DNA of 64,000 nt from Trichobilharzia szidati. Lineage: Eukaryota > Platyhelminthes > Trematoda > Strigeidida > Schistosomatidae. The position numbers and the translations under genes are program-made. Below are positions 11,580 to 22,199 of this stretch, piece after piece. The notes beneath the pieces are model-generated. The model was given only the letters and a program-made list of their open reading frames with translations. It did no database searches and was not told the DNA's origin. The stretch's first letter is position 1. Each line of letters starts with the position of its first letter. The stretch is from NCBI GenBank assembly GCA_944472155.2, contig OX235277.1, forward strand, positions 39,014,758-39,078,757, read 5' to 3'.

Positions 11580-11800
11580 TGGGTGTGAGGACAAATACTC
11601 GCCAGCGATGACATCGGCTAGTGCCAGTATCGCTGTAACGTGAATTGGCAGGAGTTAGAATTCATGGGCCATTGGATCGGATCCCAGTGGCTTAGAGGTG
11701 TCTACGAGCTCGCCTTGTAACTGGAAGATCCTGGGTTCGAACCCTGGTGGGTACGTACGGACGAAGAGTTCCAGTACTCCTAGCTGGTAATTCTGTATAC
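11580..11800 (+). mobile_element. SINE-A copy, right arm of an inverted pair
   Basis: Upstream SINE-A block (GTTGGGTGTGAGGACAAATA), then GGATCCCAGTGGCTTAGAGG (A box), GCCTTGTAACTGGAAG (TGT anticodon-like) and GGGTTCGAACCCTGG (B box). The hammerhead is deleted: the sequence passes from CGTACGGACGAAGAG directly to TTCCAGTACTCC. Confidence 0.8.
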
Positions 11801-12057
11801 ACTTAATGGTGTTTTGTGCTGTGGCAAAAAACACGCCTATCAGAAACAGATTGCTAGGAAGTCAGCTAGAAAATAATTGAGAAACATATATAGCAATTAA
11901 GTTGTGATTCTACAACCCTGATTCCCTGAATTCCCAAATCCCTCTTTTTTTATACAGACTGATTGAATACCACAGGAAATATATTCGTCTTAACTTAACT
12001 TAGTTTACCACTAACATACAAGAAAAAAAAGCTGACTCACATTAGACAGCGATTTAC

Positions 12058-12150
12058 TTATAACAAGTAGATGTTGAGATTCAGAAGCACTTTTCACACG
12101 AATTCCTGGACGAGTACAACTTGAACCAGCACTTGGAAAAACCTGACGAC
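12058..12150 (-). CDS. internal exon 5 of the inferred host gene
   Basis: A 93-nt exon, phase 1 to phase 1. The acceptor is TAAAATTTTTTAG and the donor ATAA|GTAAAT. In frame with the one-base carry it reads GRQVFPSAGSSCTRPGIRVK followed by SASESQHLLVI with no stop. Flanking DNA is AT-rich and single-copy looking. No further phase-1 exon was recognised between 12058 and the left edge, so the gene probably continues beyond the window or through exons too short to see by eye. Confidence 0.6.
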
Positions 12151-12430
12151 CTAAAAAATTTTAAAATGAAAAATAAACATCTTTTAAAAACTTAATCAAA
12201 CTAAAGTTAATAATTTGTCGTTAAAAACGTGATATTACTATATAGTTCCGAGTGGCAAATAATACGGTCTCAGCGGCACATTCTAATTGTGCCTTGTTCT
12301 TAGCAGTGACGACTTCCAGGTTCGATTTCAGCTTTACGTAATACTCTCCATGTCACCCTCAGACAAACCGTACGTCGCTTCACACACATATTCCACTTGA
12401 GGGTTTCGACTAGCGCGATGTCAATCAATA
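12150..12430. other. intron DNA with a possible tRNA-like relic
   Basis: AT-rich intron sequence upstream of the 12.1 kb exon. AGTGGCAAATAATACGG (A-box-like) and CCAGGTTCGATTTCAG (B box) at 12250-12335 may be another tRNA-derived relic; weak support. Confidence 0.35.
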
Positions 12431-12780
12431 GTCTCCTCAGAGTATTCTTAACCTATCCCCCTACCTACTCTCTTGTATTTGTTGCTGTTTACTGGTTTGC
12501 CATCTGGCCATCTAGTCTTCAGTACTGAGCAAGGTCAGCTGTTAGCGGACGTCTGTAACCTGTGGGAAATACTTTCCGCAACACCTAAGCCAAGTTTCTG
12601 AGCTATAGAGAAGCAATGACTTGACATTAGTGATGAGATCTCCACACTGGTTTCAGAGTCAAGAAGACCTGTTTCATTTACCCGATTCGACCCTGTACTA
12701 CATGAAGAAAAATTTGGGTTTTTTGCACTTACCACTAAACTGACACAAAAATAAGATGATAGGTGCACAGCACGCTGAAT
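12430..12780 (-). mobile_element. LINE-A fragment, strongly decayed
   Basis: The minus-strand frame LLDSETSVEISSLMSSHCFSI then GVAESISHRLQTSANS corresponds in position to the VWKSTALSI...FINSCL region of LINE-A, followed by CSVLKTRWPDGKP. TLRRLLIDI near 12430 matches HTLRKPSSDI. Recognisable only by colinearity. Confidence 0.5.
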
Positions 12781-12784
12781 TGTC

Positions 12785-13130
12785 ACCTAATGTTACACGA
12801 CCCCATTACACACTTGAATAAATCACACAGTTCAATTCACACTTAGAAGTAGATAGTGCTGGTATCGATTTGTATCCAATGGTTCAATCTCGAAACAGAA
12901 AATCGAATGCTTCTCAACAATAGCTCAGTAATACAATTTATCGGATTAAGCACAGAGTTGTTCCACTCTACGGGGACTATATAAGCTCTTTTCAGTGTTG
13001 TAAACACTTTCTCGTGTGATGAATTACTGACAAACAGGCAACTGAAATAGGGAATGAATCATTTAACCAGAAATATCTCGATGTTTACGGAGGTCTGAAA
13101 CGCTTTATAATCAAGTGTGGATATGATCCG
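12785..13130. other. no recognised feature
   Basis: AT-rich, no ORF or repeat recognised. Confidence 0.35.
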
Positions 13131-13134
13131 AGTG

Positions 13135-13330
13135 CAACATATCTCTGAAGTTTCGGTAGCAGTGGTTTTATTTTTACCGCGCAGGGGTGGGGTTGTTAGC
13201 CTCGCACCCGACATTCTCCCTTTTTATAGGGATTACTACCGGCTTATCGAGGTTGAGGAGTGCACCAGCCGAGGATCAAACCGCGGACCACATGAGTCGT
13301 TGGTGAGCGTTCTACCGCTGAACGAGCGAC
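13135..13330 (-). mobile_element. SINE-B-like copy, 3' truncated
   Basis: Minus strand: GTCGCTCGTTCAGCGG (A-box-like), GTAGAACGCTCACCAACGAC, GGTTTGATCCTCGG (B box), CACTCCTCAACCTCGATAAG and the body ending CTGCTACCGAAACTTC. The CCCTATG tail is missing. It directly abuts the terminal repeat of PLE-d. Confidence 0.75.
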
Positions 13331-13334
13331 GAAA

Positions 13335-14680
13335 TAAAATGAGCAAAGAATATCCTTTTCGATAATTTCCTCTTCCGGCTCTACAATTATATATATATAT
13401 ATGTTTATGTACATAGAATATTCTAGAATAATAGTCAGTACATGGATGATACATTTTTGATTATGAGAAATGAGAAGGAAGCAAAGAACATCGTGGATAA
13501 ATTTAACGAGGTTCATCCTGCAGTAAATTTTACTACTGAGAAAGAAAAAGTCTCCAGTATTTCATTCCTAGACGTCATTATGGCCAGAAAAGAGGATGGC
13601 ACAATAAGAAGAAGTGTTTATAGAAAACCTACATCAACTGACTGTCAGTATACTCATTTTTTCAGCTTTGTGCCGTTGAAATACAAACGCAATCTGATAA
13701 ATTGGTTGTTTTACAGAGCAAGAGCATTCTACTCTGATGAATGTCTTGATGAGGAACTTAACAATATTAAACGGTTGCTCAGTGAAAACCGTTATCCAGG
13801 AAAGTTTATTGATAAGAATATGAATCTAAAACAAAAGCAGACCAAGTCACCAACAGTTCCAAAAAGGGAAGGCCTTATTCTTACAGTTCTAGTTACTCGG
13901 AGATAACATCAGCGAGATATTAACACAACGCATTAGGAATGCAGTAAAATGAAGAGAAATCCCCTGCTGCTGAGTTACGCTGTGTCTTCAAAACCACTCC
14001 TATTTGTTTTCAGGAGTAGAAGATAAACTGCCTAATTTCGCCTCTTCTATGTATACCTACCAATTTAACTGCTCCTGTGAGGTAAGCCAGTTACATACGC
14101 CGTACAATTCGGCGTGTTTCTCATCGGATTTTTGAACATCATCCTGAAAAGTGGTTAAGTGAAGGACAAACAAAATCTATTCATAGCACCATTCTTTCTC
14201 ATCTTGTGGATACAGAACACAAGGTTGGTGTCAACGAGGCAGCTTTCAGAGTCATTTACCGCATACCAACATATTTAACTTCGTCTTAAGAGTTCGACTA
14301 CTAAATATTGCTGAGGCCGTTGAGATCCATATTAAGAAGCCTAATTTATGCGTCCAAAAGATGTTGGTTCAGACACTGCCCTTACCTTGGCCATCTAGGT
14401 TCGAATGATCCTCGATTTGTTGCAGAAATTTCCTTAATTTTAGTTGATATTCTATTTGCTATTATATCTTTTTATTATTATTATAATTTAAGCATCTTTA
14501 ATGAACTGTAATTCCATTGCGATCTTACTTAACAAATCGATATTATTTAAAAAACACCAATATTGTTATTGACTACTATTCTAGAATATTCTATGCATAT
14601 AAACATATATATAATTATAGAGCCAAAAGAGGAAATTATCGAAAAGGATATTCTTTGTTCAATTATTTTGTTTTTTACAG
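13335..14680 (+). mobile_element. PLE-d copy 1 flanked by inverted terminal repeats
   Basis: Left terminal repeat 13338-13445 and right 14565-14680 are inverted copies of each other (shared CTCTTTTGGCTCT-like block, (AT)n, GAATATTCTAGAAT, and GTCAATA). Between them lie an RT fragment (13442-13906), a decayed linker (13960-14060), YQFNCSCE (about 14060) and a broken GIY-YIG domain ending near 14410 with the block also seen in copy 2 (IHIEKPN, CVQK). The element is 5' truncated but keeps the order RT, linker, endonuclease. Confidence 0.85.
13442..13906 (+). pseudogene. PLE-d reverse transcriptase fragment (palm to thumb)
   Basis: The 154-residue open frame starts at MDDTFLI, the YVDD catalytic box with its Tyr and Val replaced by upstream terminal-repeat sequence. 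It continues with EKEAKNIVDKFNEVHPAVNF, SISFLDVIM, GTIRRSVYRKPTSTDCQYTH, FVPLKYKRNLINWLFYRARA and a YPGKFIDKNM segment. These blocks (FLD, VYRKPTxTD, RA) are diagnostic of Penelope-like RT. The frame ends at the linker through a frameshift. The N-terminal half of RT is absent, so it is inactive. Confidence 0.85.
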
Positions 14681-14689
14681 ATGTCTGAG

Positions 14690-15425
14690 TGAATATTCAA
14701 CACGTGCATATCATATGATACCCAATTACAAACTTTCATTTCTGCTTAGATTTTCAATAAATTTTATTGCATTTTGTGAATATTGTTGTCACCGTTGTGC
14801 TTTCAAAAACCTTTTCACCTGACACCGCTTATGTAATTAAATATATACGACTGTATTCATAGAGCAGAATATATATATATATGTACTGCCCAAGTTAACC
14901 ACCCAATCATGTGATGATGGGAAAATCATGAGATGGGGAGTGGGCATCATTACCATTTTGATTCTCTTGTATTCATTAAGTAGACTGTTTTAGACATTTA
15001 GTGGTGAGACTACTCTGAGACAGTGTCGTCTTGGATTGACAAACTGTTGTTAAATCATGTTATGGACGCTGATGATTGCAGGTGAAATGGAAATCCAAGT
15101 CTTGCAGTGAGATTCAAACCAGCGACCTCTGAATTACACTAGTCCAGCGGTTGGACAAATTTTCTGAGTTATAAAGGCAAACGACTGACATTAGAGTAGT
15201 AGTGAACAGAGAATATTCAGTTTCGACAACCTCTACTTCATCAACTTCTAGGAATTTACTATCTCTGTCGAAATGGAGAACACCGTCTTGTCCCGGCCTT
15301 CGGGTAATCCATTCTGCTTATAGATAACTGAAATGAACAAAACGTCATTTCATGCATCATATGCTAGCCGACTCACTGACTGATTGATTAACTAACGTGG
15401 AAAATCTGAACAAAAAAAGGCATTA
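14690..15425. other. no recognised gene
   Basis: AT microsatellite at 14868-14882. A tRNA-like B box may be present near 15110 (GATTCAAACCAGCGACC, minus). Otherwise unremarkable. Confidence 0.35.
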
Positions 15426-15429
15426 TTTA

Positions 15430-15860
15430 AGGTTGTATGCTATTCACCTCTGTCAAATGTAAGATGATGCTGTAGGATTGGTCTTCACCAACTCCCAGCA
15501 AGTGTAAGGGTGGAGAGTGAAATGATTGAGAGTGTTGGCCATTTCGCTTATTTGAGAGTTGGATTACCCGTAAGAAACCGATTGAAGATGAAATCTTAAC
15601 TCGGTTACAAAAGCGTCGTGTAGCATTTCTCAACTTAAACTATCTCTGGAGTACACGTGATACCCGGAGTATCGATTAAAGAACGGGTATACTGAGCAGC
15701 AATCCACTCAGTACTTCTCTATGACTGAGGTATAGTCATAGAAATTGGAAGACTTGCAGAGGATAACTGTCTTCCAGCATAGGTGTTCGGCTTTTTTCCC
15801 TATCCTGTTAAGTGGCATAAAATATGTTCAGAAATAACAAAGTTAGGCGATGAACTACGA
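15430..15860 (+). mobile_element. LINE-B fragment, decayed (RT end)
   Basis: Plus-strand pieces: KMML then DWSSPT-like sequence, SVGHFAYLG, a shifted LGYKSVV..HFSTL segment matching ISxRIxKARxAFxxLxxLW, and VLLYD followed by GRLAEDNCLPA. Matches the KCxVMLQDW to ETW region of RTE-like LINEs. Many frameshifts. Confidence 0.65.
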
Positions 15861-16129
15861 CGAACAAAATGTTTGGACCAAAGGATAATTATTTATGAGG
15901 AATGACGGGTGTTGGCGTGTATACACGGTGAATAGACCTGTTCCACTGAGAAGAAGCATTTTAAGCTATGCCACGTAACTTGCCTCAAATAATAAGCAGT
16001 CAAAGGTTTCATGGATTGATGAAGTGTTTTGCTTTCACCGCCATTAAATCTCTTGCACACTTAAAATCATGTCATCTAAGGGCAGCTAAATAAAGATGTA
16101 GTAAAAACAGGCCAAGTTAAACTATCATA

Positions 16130-16400
16130 GCCAAAAATCACACTGGGACCTTGAAGAACCAATCAGAAAACTTCATATATGATATTACTCTGGATAATGG
16201 CGTCTCTAGTGTGTTGTTAGAATGTCTCCCAGTTATGCCAAGAACAATCCTTGGGTAAATCCTACAGTGTGCTATATAGATGTATTCATCAACCAGGTGA
16301 CTGTAAACTAAGGTACTTTGAGATCCATAGATAATCCGGACGATATTGCATAACCTGCCCCTAACTCTAACTCTAAACCCTAATACTAATCCTAACCCCA
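16130..16400. repeat. repeat with telomere-like degenerate tail, copy 1
   Basis: About 230 bp shared with 60010-60260 (ACCTTGAACAACCAATCAGAA-like start, GAATGTCTCCC, CACTTTGAGATC) followed by degenerate CTAACC-type repeats (CCCTAACTCTAACTCTAAA, CCTAATACTAATCCTAACCC). The second copy has the same organisation with a SINE-C inserted before the tail. Confidence 0.7.
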
Positions 16401-16780
16401 ACGTGCTGTCAGCTCATTGTACAGTGTACTGAAAAACAAGACCGGGGTGAAATTCGCACATTAATTCATACACAGGTTTCATGGTGGGGTGATTTAATAA
16501 TGGCAGGTTGTGTAAGCCAACAAACGGTATGCATCCAAGGTCATTAGTGCGTTCACATTGCTTGATCACTGTTCTTTAGGTTGGTGAAAAATACCTACCC
16601 TGGGGAATAAGAAGTGGAATACTATTATGCCTACCTACCCTCACCGAATTCATAAAGGCAGCAGGCATGATTTCATTTGAAATGATCTTTCGTAGCTTCC
16701 CCTAAATCTCACGGGCGCTTGACAGACCTTGTATATGACTGTGATTTAGTTTATTATTATGTTATATATATTATTGTTTC
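16400..16780. other. no recognised feature
   Basis: AT-rich; ends at the simple-repeat tail of the LINE-A at 16780. Confidence 0.35.
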
Positions 16781-17235
16781 CTTTAGTTCCTAGAGGAACA
16801 TAGGGCTTCAGCCAAACGTCTCCAATGCATTCGGTTCTCTGACAACGTTTTCACCTGGCTCCACATCTGCCCACATGCTTTCATCTCCTCTTCACATGAT
16901 CTGCTCCATGTTACCGTCGCACTGACGGCCATCTCGCCTCTTCCCGTTCGGGTTCCACTCGAGAGATGGCCTGTCGTGTGATACCAATTGATGCTTTGTT
17001 TTCTCAGAGTATGGCATTATCCTGGGCAAGATCGCCTCCCACACTGTATCAGGGCCTTCGTTGCCATTGGTGACATCATGATAGCCATGCCCTCGGTGTG
17101 CTCGTGGTTGTCTTCTTGGTGACCGGAATAGATCATCGACTCTCTATCTCGTTTGTGATCTGGGCAGCTTTGCCAGTCTCATACATGGTGCGGACGTTCC
17201 ATGTCCCCGCACAGACATTTTCTTTTGTCGCAAGG
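16780..17235 (-). mobile_element. internally deleted LINE-A: endonuclease start joined to 3' end
   Basis: Minus strand: AGTWNVRTM (about 17225-17200), the characteristic start of the apurinic-type endonuclease domain of RTE-like LINEs, followed by ETGKAAQITNE-like residues. Near 17010-16990 the sequence passes straight into the LINE-A C-terminal block (HTLRKQSINW, GHLSSGTRTGRGEMAV, WSQVKTLSENRMHWRRLAEA) and the CCCTATGTTCC tail. The whole RT domain is missing. Confidence 0.8.
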
Positions 17236-17239
17236 AGAC

Positions 17240-17653
17240 TCATCGTTTAGTGTAACTTCACCTAAAAGTCATCAACAGATCAATATTGGATACGATGGCG
17301 ATCTGATCCAACATAAGCGGCATTGGAGAATCTTTTCCTTTCATCTATTGGGCACGATATATATTTATATACTACCGAAGGCCTCCAGGTTACTGAACAC
17401 ACTGAACGAGCAAAGGCCATTGCAATTCAATTAAGATATTCGGAGCTCTGCATACAAAAGAAACAAGTCAAGATAGGCATTATCGCTACCATGTTGTTAC
17501 TAACAACACAATAATTCGCTAACTGTTAACTGTAGTACCCTTTGTAGAAGAAGAATTCATCTTAATTCTTCGTATATATGAAGAATGATTATATAACGAA
17601 AATAATCAATAGTAGTAGTTAAATATAAAAAATATTAAATTATTGATTTTTAC
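17240..17653. other. intron DNA
   Basis: AT-rich with a (TA)n tract and no recognised repeat; downstream intron of the 17.7 kb exon. Confidence 0.4.
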
Positions 17654-17728
17654 CGGCTAGAATATTCACTGCGCCTTGAATTTCTTCTGCAGCTGATGAA
17701 CTCAAATGTGCATGATGATTCGAGGAGC
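17654..17728 (-). CDS. internal exon 4 of the inferred host gene
   Basis: A 75-nt exon with acceptor CTTGCTCTTTCATTAG and donor GCCG|GTAAAA. It enters and leaves in phase 1. Joined to the one-base carry of the preceding exon it reads without stops: SSSNHHAHLSSSAAEEIQGA followed by VNILA. The sequence is polar with an acidic/hydrophobic end and unlike any SINE, LINE or PLE in the window. It lies between a LINE-A relic (16780-17230) and a SINE-A pair (17895-18580). The preceding intron would be about 20.7 kb and the following one about 5.5 kb, both filled with retroelements. Confidence 0.6.
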
Positions 17729-17894
17729 CTAATGAAAGAGCAAGACACACAAAAAAGAAAAACAAAAGGTAAAAGATTTAGGTGATTAGAAATTGCCTTT
17801 GTGTGATAAGGTTGTGGTAGGTCACTGCGATAAACTATCACAGACCGTCTTAGTCAGACACTAAGTACAAGATACTTTGATCATTCGATAAAAG

Positions 17895-18150
17895 GTCGAA
17901 CTGCTTGAAAGATTTCATCATGAGCTGACATCAGTTAGAGAACCATTGGAAAACCCGCTGGAAGTACTAGAAAGCTTTTTCGTCCTAGTTTGGGACTCTA
18001 CATCAGTACACGTCCACCAGGACTAGCAAGCTCTTAGACCATTGTGTCACTGGGACCCGATCCAATGGACGAAACAGCTGTCCAGTACTCGCAGGTCTTC
18101 CATTGGTTCTCTAAATGATGTCAGCTCATGATGAAATCCTCCGACCAATC
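17895..18150 (-). mobile_element. SINE-A copy, left arm of an inverted pair
   Basis: Hammerhead fold at 18009-17964 on the minus strand: GTACTG, core ATGTAGA (C3 replaced by A), stem II GTCCCAAACTAGGAC, GAAA, and CTAGTAC return. tRNA-like module 18010-18075 truncated. A further tail block (18090-18150) follows. Confidence 0.75.
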
Positions 18151-18229
18151 AAACTCAATCTCTACAAAATAAACTAATACTTGAAATTTCTTTTAATGCT
18201 CACTAGCGACTGGCACTATTCACGCAGTT

Positions 18230-18580
18230 ACATGGGGTTCTAGTGCAAAGCCGTGACCAGTAGAGTGCAGCAGGTTGAATGTGAAGCAGTAACTCATAGA
18301 AGAAGACATTGTGAAGTGGTCGCCCTTTGTCATGAGTCGGCAGGAGCTAGAATTCATGCACTGGATATTAGATCGGATCCCAGTGGCTGATGAATGGTCT
18401 ACGAGCTAACTCGCCTTGTAACCAGAAGGTCCCGGGTTCGAAACCTGTTGGTGGATGCAAACTGATGAAAAGTCCCAAACTAGGACAACAGAAACAGCTG
18501 TCTGGTAGTACTCCCTGCAGGTTTTCGAATGCTTCTCTAACTGATGTCAGCTCATGATGAAATCCTCCAATCAATCAAAC
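18230..18580 (+). mobile_element. SINE-A copy, right arm of an inverted pair
   Basis: Upstream block, then GGATCCCAGTGGCTGATGAATGG, GCCTTGTAACCAGAAGG, GGGTTCGAAACC, a decayed hammerhead (ACTGATGAAAAGTCCC...GGAC, with ACA inserted before GAAA) and the tail GATGTCAGCTCATGATGAAATCC. Confidence 0.8.
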
Positions 18581-18829
18581 TAAATACCTACAAAAACAGC
18601 CAATACTCGAAGAGGGTTGGAATTCTTTAAATTCACGCATTTTCCATCAATAAATAAAACTAAAGGTAATATAGTTGTTAGAAAGAAGTTTGTACTGCTC
18701 TTATACTTTTCCGCCCAAGATAAAATTACACTAATCTTTTAATCGCATTCACTCACACTGACTGATTGTAGATATTGTCTCTCAAGTTTGACTCCAGTTT
18801 GATATCAAATACAGAACCACTCCTAGATT

Positions 18830-19765
18830 AAAGATAGGTAGAAGCGAAGTGGTTGGTGGAGCGCGTGTTGACCACTTAACTTACTTATTTAGAGAGTTGC
18901 ATCAGACAACACCAGTGGGTTGATCGCTGACGAAATCTCAGAACGGATACACAAGTCTCGTTTGGCACATGCCGACTTACGCCAGCTTAGTAGACGCGAT
19001 ATCCGGCTGGTTGGCTGGCCGTCGACCAAAGGGCATGAGTACTACTTAGCAGTTTGCTGTGTCCTCCTTTATGGTTATGAATGAGACATAACCATTGAAA
19101 GTGGAAGACATGAAAAGACTGGCTGACTAGCTGTCTGCGTTCTATTTCCCGTGTGTGTTAAGTAGTATAATTAAATGAGCAGTATTGATGTTAGGTGTCG
19201 ATTGAGTGCTAGGTGTGGAGTAGAAATCAATCGATGAGGTTGTGAAGTTAAACCGATTGGGAGGTTAAGGATATATGTTATGCATGCATCCCTAGCCATC
19301 GCCTTCCTCGACCGACGGACCGCCAATGTTAGCTGACTGATATAGGATGGATCAGGTTGGAAAAGAGTAAGCTAGCGGCGGTGGTTGTCAAACCAAAACA
19401 CGGCTTCATTAGTCAATAAAATCCACAACAGTTAGTTTAAGCCAGTCAGCCAACCAGCCACGTAGGGAGGTGCAGACTGGCCTCCTGGTTGATGTCCTCG
19501 GGATGATAAGAACCAGTTAGGACTGGAGACAATTGGTGATATGACTCCAAATCCTTGTTGTTAATGGCTGGTGCAGATACACTCACTCTGTGATTTATTA
19601 TATGCAATAAAACTATATTGTTCTTCCTGATTACTATTCTCTTTCCGTCACACTTCTGTTTATTATTTCTCTCTCTTGATGAATATCTCTTTACTCTCTT
19701 CTCTTGCTCTGTGTGTTAGATGGAGGGAGTGTGGCAAGTGGGACTGCTACATATCTGTGCAAAGT
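18830..19765 (+). mobile_element. LINE-B copy, decayed, with 3' UTR
   Basis: Colinear with LINE-B from the YLG/ISxRI region (18880-18960) through SGWLA..., LRSISRVC, CIPSHRLPRP, SHVGRCRLASW to the 3' UTR (TCTCTCTTGATGAATATCTC, TTGCTCTGTGTG, GGAGGGAGTGTGGCAAGTG, CAAAGTTCTACGTTGAAA). Stops and frameshifts throughout. Confidence 0.75.
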
Positions 19766-19789
19766 TCTACGTTGAAACCAGTCAGTCAG

Positions 19790-20170
19790 TCAGTTACAGA
19801 ACCATTGAAAACCAGTAGGAAGTACTGGACAGCTGTTTCGTCCCAAGTTGAGTCTCATCGTCAGTGAAGACAAGTACTCGCTGATGACATTGATTAGTGC
19901 CAGTCCCGCTAAATAAATCACGAATTGGTAGAAGTTAGAATTCATGTGTGGGCCAATGAGGAATCGGGTCCCAGAGGTTGAATGGTAAACGAGCTTGCTG
20001 GCCTTGTAACCGGAAGGTCCTGGGTTCGAATCCCTGTAGTGGGTACGTACTGCCGATGATTCCCAAACTAGGATGAAACAGCTGGCTGTCCAGTACTCCC
20101 TGTGGCTGGTTTTCAATGGTTCTCTAACTGATGTCAATCCGTGGTCAGAGTCGATTAGTAGTTGAAACAT
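19790..20170. mobile_element. SINE-A inverted pair
   Basis: Left arm (-) 19790-19870 holds only tail and hammerhead remnant (ACAGCTGTTTCGTCC). Right arm (+) 19870-20165 is fuller: GGGTCCCAGAGGTTGAATGG, GCCTTGTAACCGGAAGG, GGGTTCGAATCCC, then GTACTGCCGATGATTCCC with GATGAAACAGC and the tail. Confidence 0.8.
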
Positions 20171-20184
20171 ACCACTACGTCGTC

Positions 20185-20395
20185 ACCAGCAACTCACATG
20201 GGCCGTGGTTCGATTCCCGACTGACACACTCCTAAACATTGTTTAGCTGGTAGTAGTAAGCCCGGTTAAAAAAAGGGAGGTTGGACATACGAGGCTAACA
20301 GTTTCACTCCACTCCACTCCACATAAAAAGAAACAATACTAGTGCCTAGTGAAACATTAAAACTTCAAGCTTGATGCTCGGAACACAGAGGAATG
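20185..20395 (+). mobile_element. SINE-B-like copy, diverged
   Basis: CACGTCGTCACCAGCAAC (A-box region), GTGGTTCGATTCCCGAC (B box), CACACTCCTAAACATTGTTT and CTTCAAGCTTGATGCTCGG tail. Similar to the subfamily at 2060 and 62225. Confidence 0.65.
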
Positions 20396-20399
20396 AAGA

Positions 20400-21010
20400 A
20401 CAATATTGTACTACCCTACAACTACAGGCGGAACTGACGAGGATATCAAAGCAAGAATCGGAAAAGCAAGACAAGCTTTCACTACTCCCAAGTCTGTGTG
20501 GAGGTCAACAGCACTCAGCATCGAAAATAAGATCCGGATTTTCAACTCCAATGTGAAGTCAGTGCTACTTACTAAACGGATCAGAGACTTGGCGGGTCAT
20601 AAAGAGCATCTCAAACAAACTACAGACCTTCATTAACAGTTGTCTTTGCTCAATACTCAAGATCAGATGGCCGGGCAGAAAACATCAGCAGCAGGGATCG
20701 CTGGGAGCAAAGCAACACAGCAGGTACCGATTGTGCAACAAATAGGCAGGAAAAAATGGAGACGGATAGGCCATACTCTGAGGAAACCATCAAGTGACAT
20801 CACTAGATAAGACATTGCTCGAGTGGAACCCGAAAGGGAAGAGGCCAGTTGGTCGTCAATGCGAGGGTGACTTGGAGGAGGTCATGTGAAGAGGAGATGA
20901 AACGTGTGGGCAGACTTGGAGCCAGGTGAAGACTCTAGCAGAGAACCGAACGCAATGGAGACGTGTGTCTGAAGCCCTATGTTCCTCTAGGAACTAAAGG
21001 AAACAATAAT
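20400..21010 (+). mobile_element. LINE-A 3' fragment
   Basis: Frame pieces GGTDEDIKARIGKARQAFTT, SVWRSTALSIENKIRIFNSN, VKSVLLTKRIRDLAGHKEHL and KQTTDLH are uninterrupted (20406-20636). Later frames give the IRxRKWRxIGHTLRKPSSDI region and the terminal ENRTQWRRVSEALCSS. It ends in CCCTATGTTCCTCTAGG and an (AAT)n tail. The Gly-Thr-Asp and IGKAR blocks place it with RTE-like LINEs. 5' truncated. Confidence 0.9.
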
Positions 21011-21315
21011 AATAATACCCTACAAACACGTACACACGTGAAAAGTACACATAATGGGAAAAATGCATGTATATATCAAGCTGTAAATCAAAAAATATAT
21101 ATATATATTTTTCCCCAAGATTGTTGTCAAGTCTATTATCATCCATCCATCACATATATCAATCTCATGACTTATTCCTTCTCCTAATATCAACAACAAC
21201 AACAAAAACAAAAAAGCACAACTGATATCACCTTATCAACAGATTGGTTATCATAACCATATTAGATATACATCATTTTTGATATGGTTGTGTCCTCTGA
21301 GCTGGATAGTTAATT

Positions 21316-21357
21316 TGCGAAGCTTTCATCGCCCTACTAGGCGACGTCTTCAGCGCA
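21316..21357 (-). ncRNA. minimal hammerhead fold in left terminal repeat of PLE-b
   Basis: Minus strand: stem I TGCG (21357-21354), core CTGAAGA (21353-21347), stem II CGTCGCC/GGGCGAT region, GAAA (21327-21324), very short stem III GCTT and stem I return CGCA (21319-21316). Core positions are all conserved. A one-base-pair stem III resembles the minimal hammerheads reported for Penelope-like elements. Confidence 0.6.
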
Positions 21358-21866
21358 TACTTCAATTTGAAGTGAGCTTTCAGATTTCTCCACGAGTTTA
21401 TTAACCATCTCTCCTGGTGACCTTGAACGTAATTAGTTGTTTTTGTGTTTTCATACCCTCTAATGTACTTGTATTGGAAATGATTGTTTCTTTGACTTGA
21501 ACTTTGACACTTTGTGTGTGAGGTTTTTTTCTTATCGGTTGATAAATTTTGTCAATCTAGATGTGTCTATTGATTGATGATTCACTGGAATTCCAAGCCT
21601 CTAAAAATTTTCTAGCATTCTTATTGTTTCCTCTGTCTAATATTTGAACGTTGTCCCAGTCGAATTGATGTCCGTGGTTGTCTGTATGTAGTGATATGAG
21701 GGAGTGGATATCATGTCTTTTGACAGCCAGCTTATGTTCGTGGATACGAAGACGAAGGGCACGTCCACATTGGCCGATGTAGTGTTTTTCGCAGTCCAAG
21801 GTCACCAGGAGAGATGATTAATAAACCCGTGGAGAAATCTGAAAGCTCACTTCAAATTGAAGTGCA

Positions 21867-21908
21867 TGCGCTGAAGATGTCGCCTAGTAGGGCGATGAAA
21901 GCTTCGCA
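21867..21908 (+). ncRNA. minimal hammerhead fold in right terminal repeat of PLE-b
   Basis: TGCG (21867-21870), CTGAAGA (21871-21877), one unpaired T, stem II GTCGCC/GGCGAT with loop TAGTAG (21879-21896), GAAA (21897-21900), GCTT with cleavage expected after 21904, and CGCA (21905-21908). The mirror image of the fold at 21316-21357. Confidence 0.6.
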
Positions 21909-22199
21909 AATTAACTATCCGGCTCAGAGAACACAACCATATCAAAATCATCCACCTGAGCTACAAATCTTCTCTATCATAGATATACATCAAAATGTAT
22001 ATATATGGGAAGGGCAACAATAGTAATAATGATGATGATTCCTATTCAAGTTATCACCTCCCTTCACAATTGTGATCAGCCTGCAATGGTTATTCTATCA
22101 CATATTACGTAATAAAATATCCAGTATACTTTAGGCCATTTTTATAGTAGACAATAATGTCATGTGGTGAATACAATAAATTGCTAAATCCATGAAATT

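Larger units (their letters stand above)
21285..21955 (-). mobile_element. PLE-b copy 1 with inverted terminal repeats and two hammerheads
   Basis: Left terminal repeat 21285-21425 and right 21808-21955 are near-perfect inverted copies. Between them a minus-strand GIY-YIG frame (21805-21557) reads DCEKHYIGQCGRALRLRIHE, HKLAVKRHDIHSLISLHTDN, GHQFDWDNVQIL and ARKFLEAWNSS. YIGQ, the Arg-rich helix and the terminal Glu of GIY-YIG are present. RT is absent. Confidence 0.9.

Noticed and set aside
16360..16400. Chromosome end
   Set aside because: The CTAACC-like repeats are degenerate, short and part of a dispersed repeat with a second copy at 60.5 kb.
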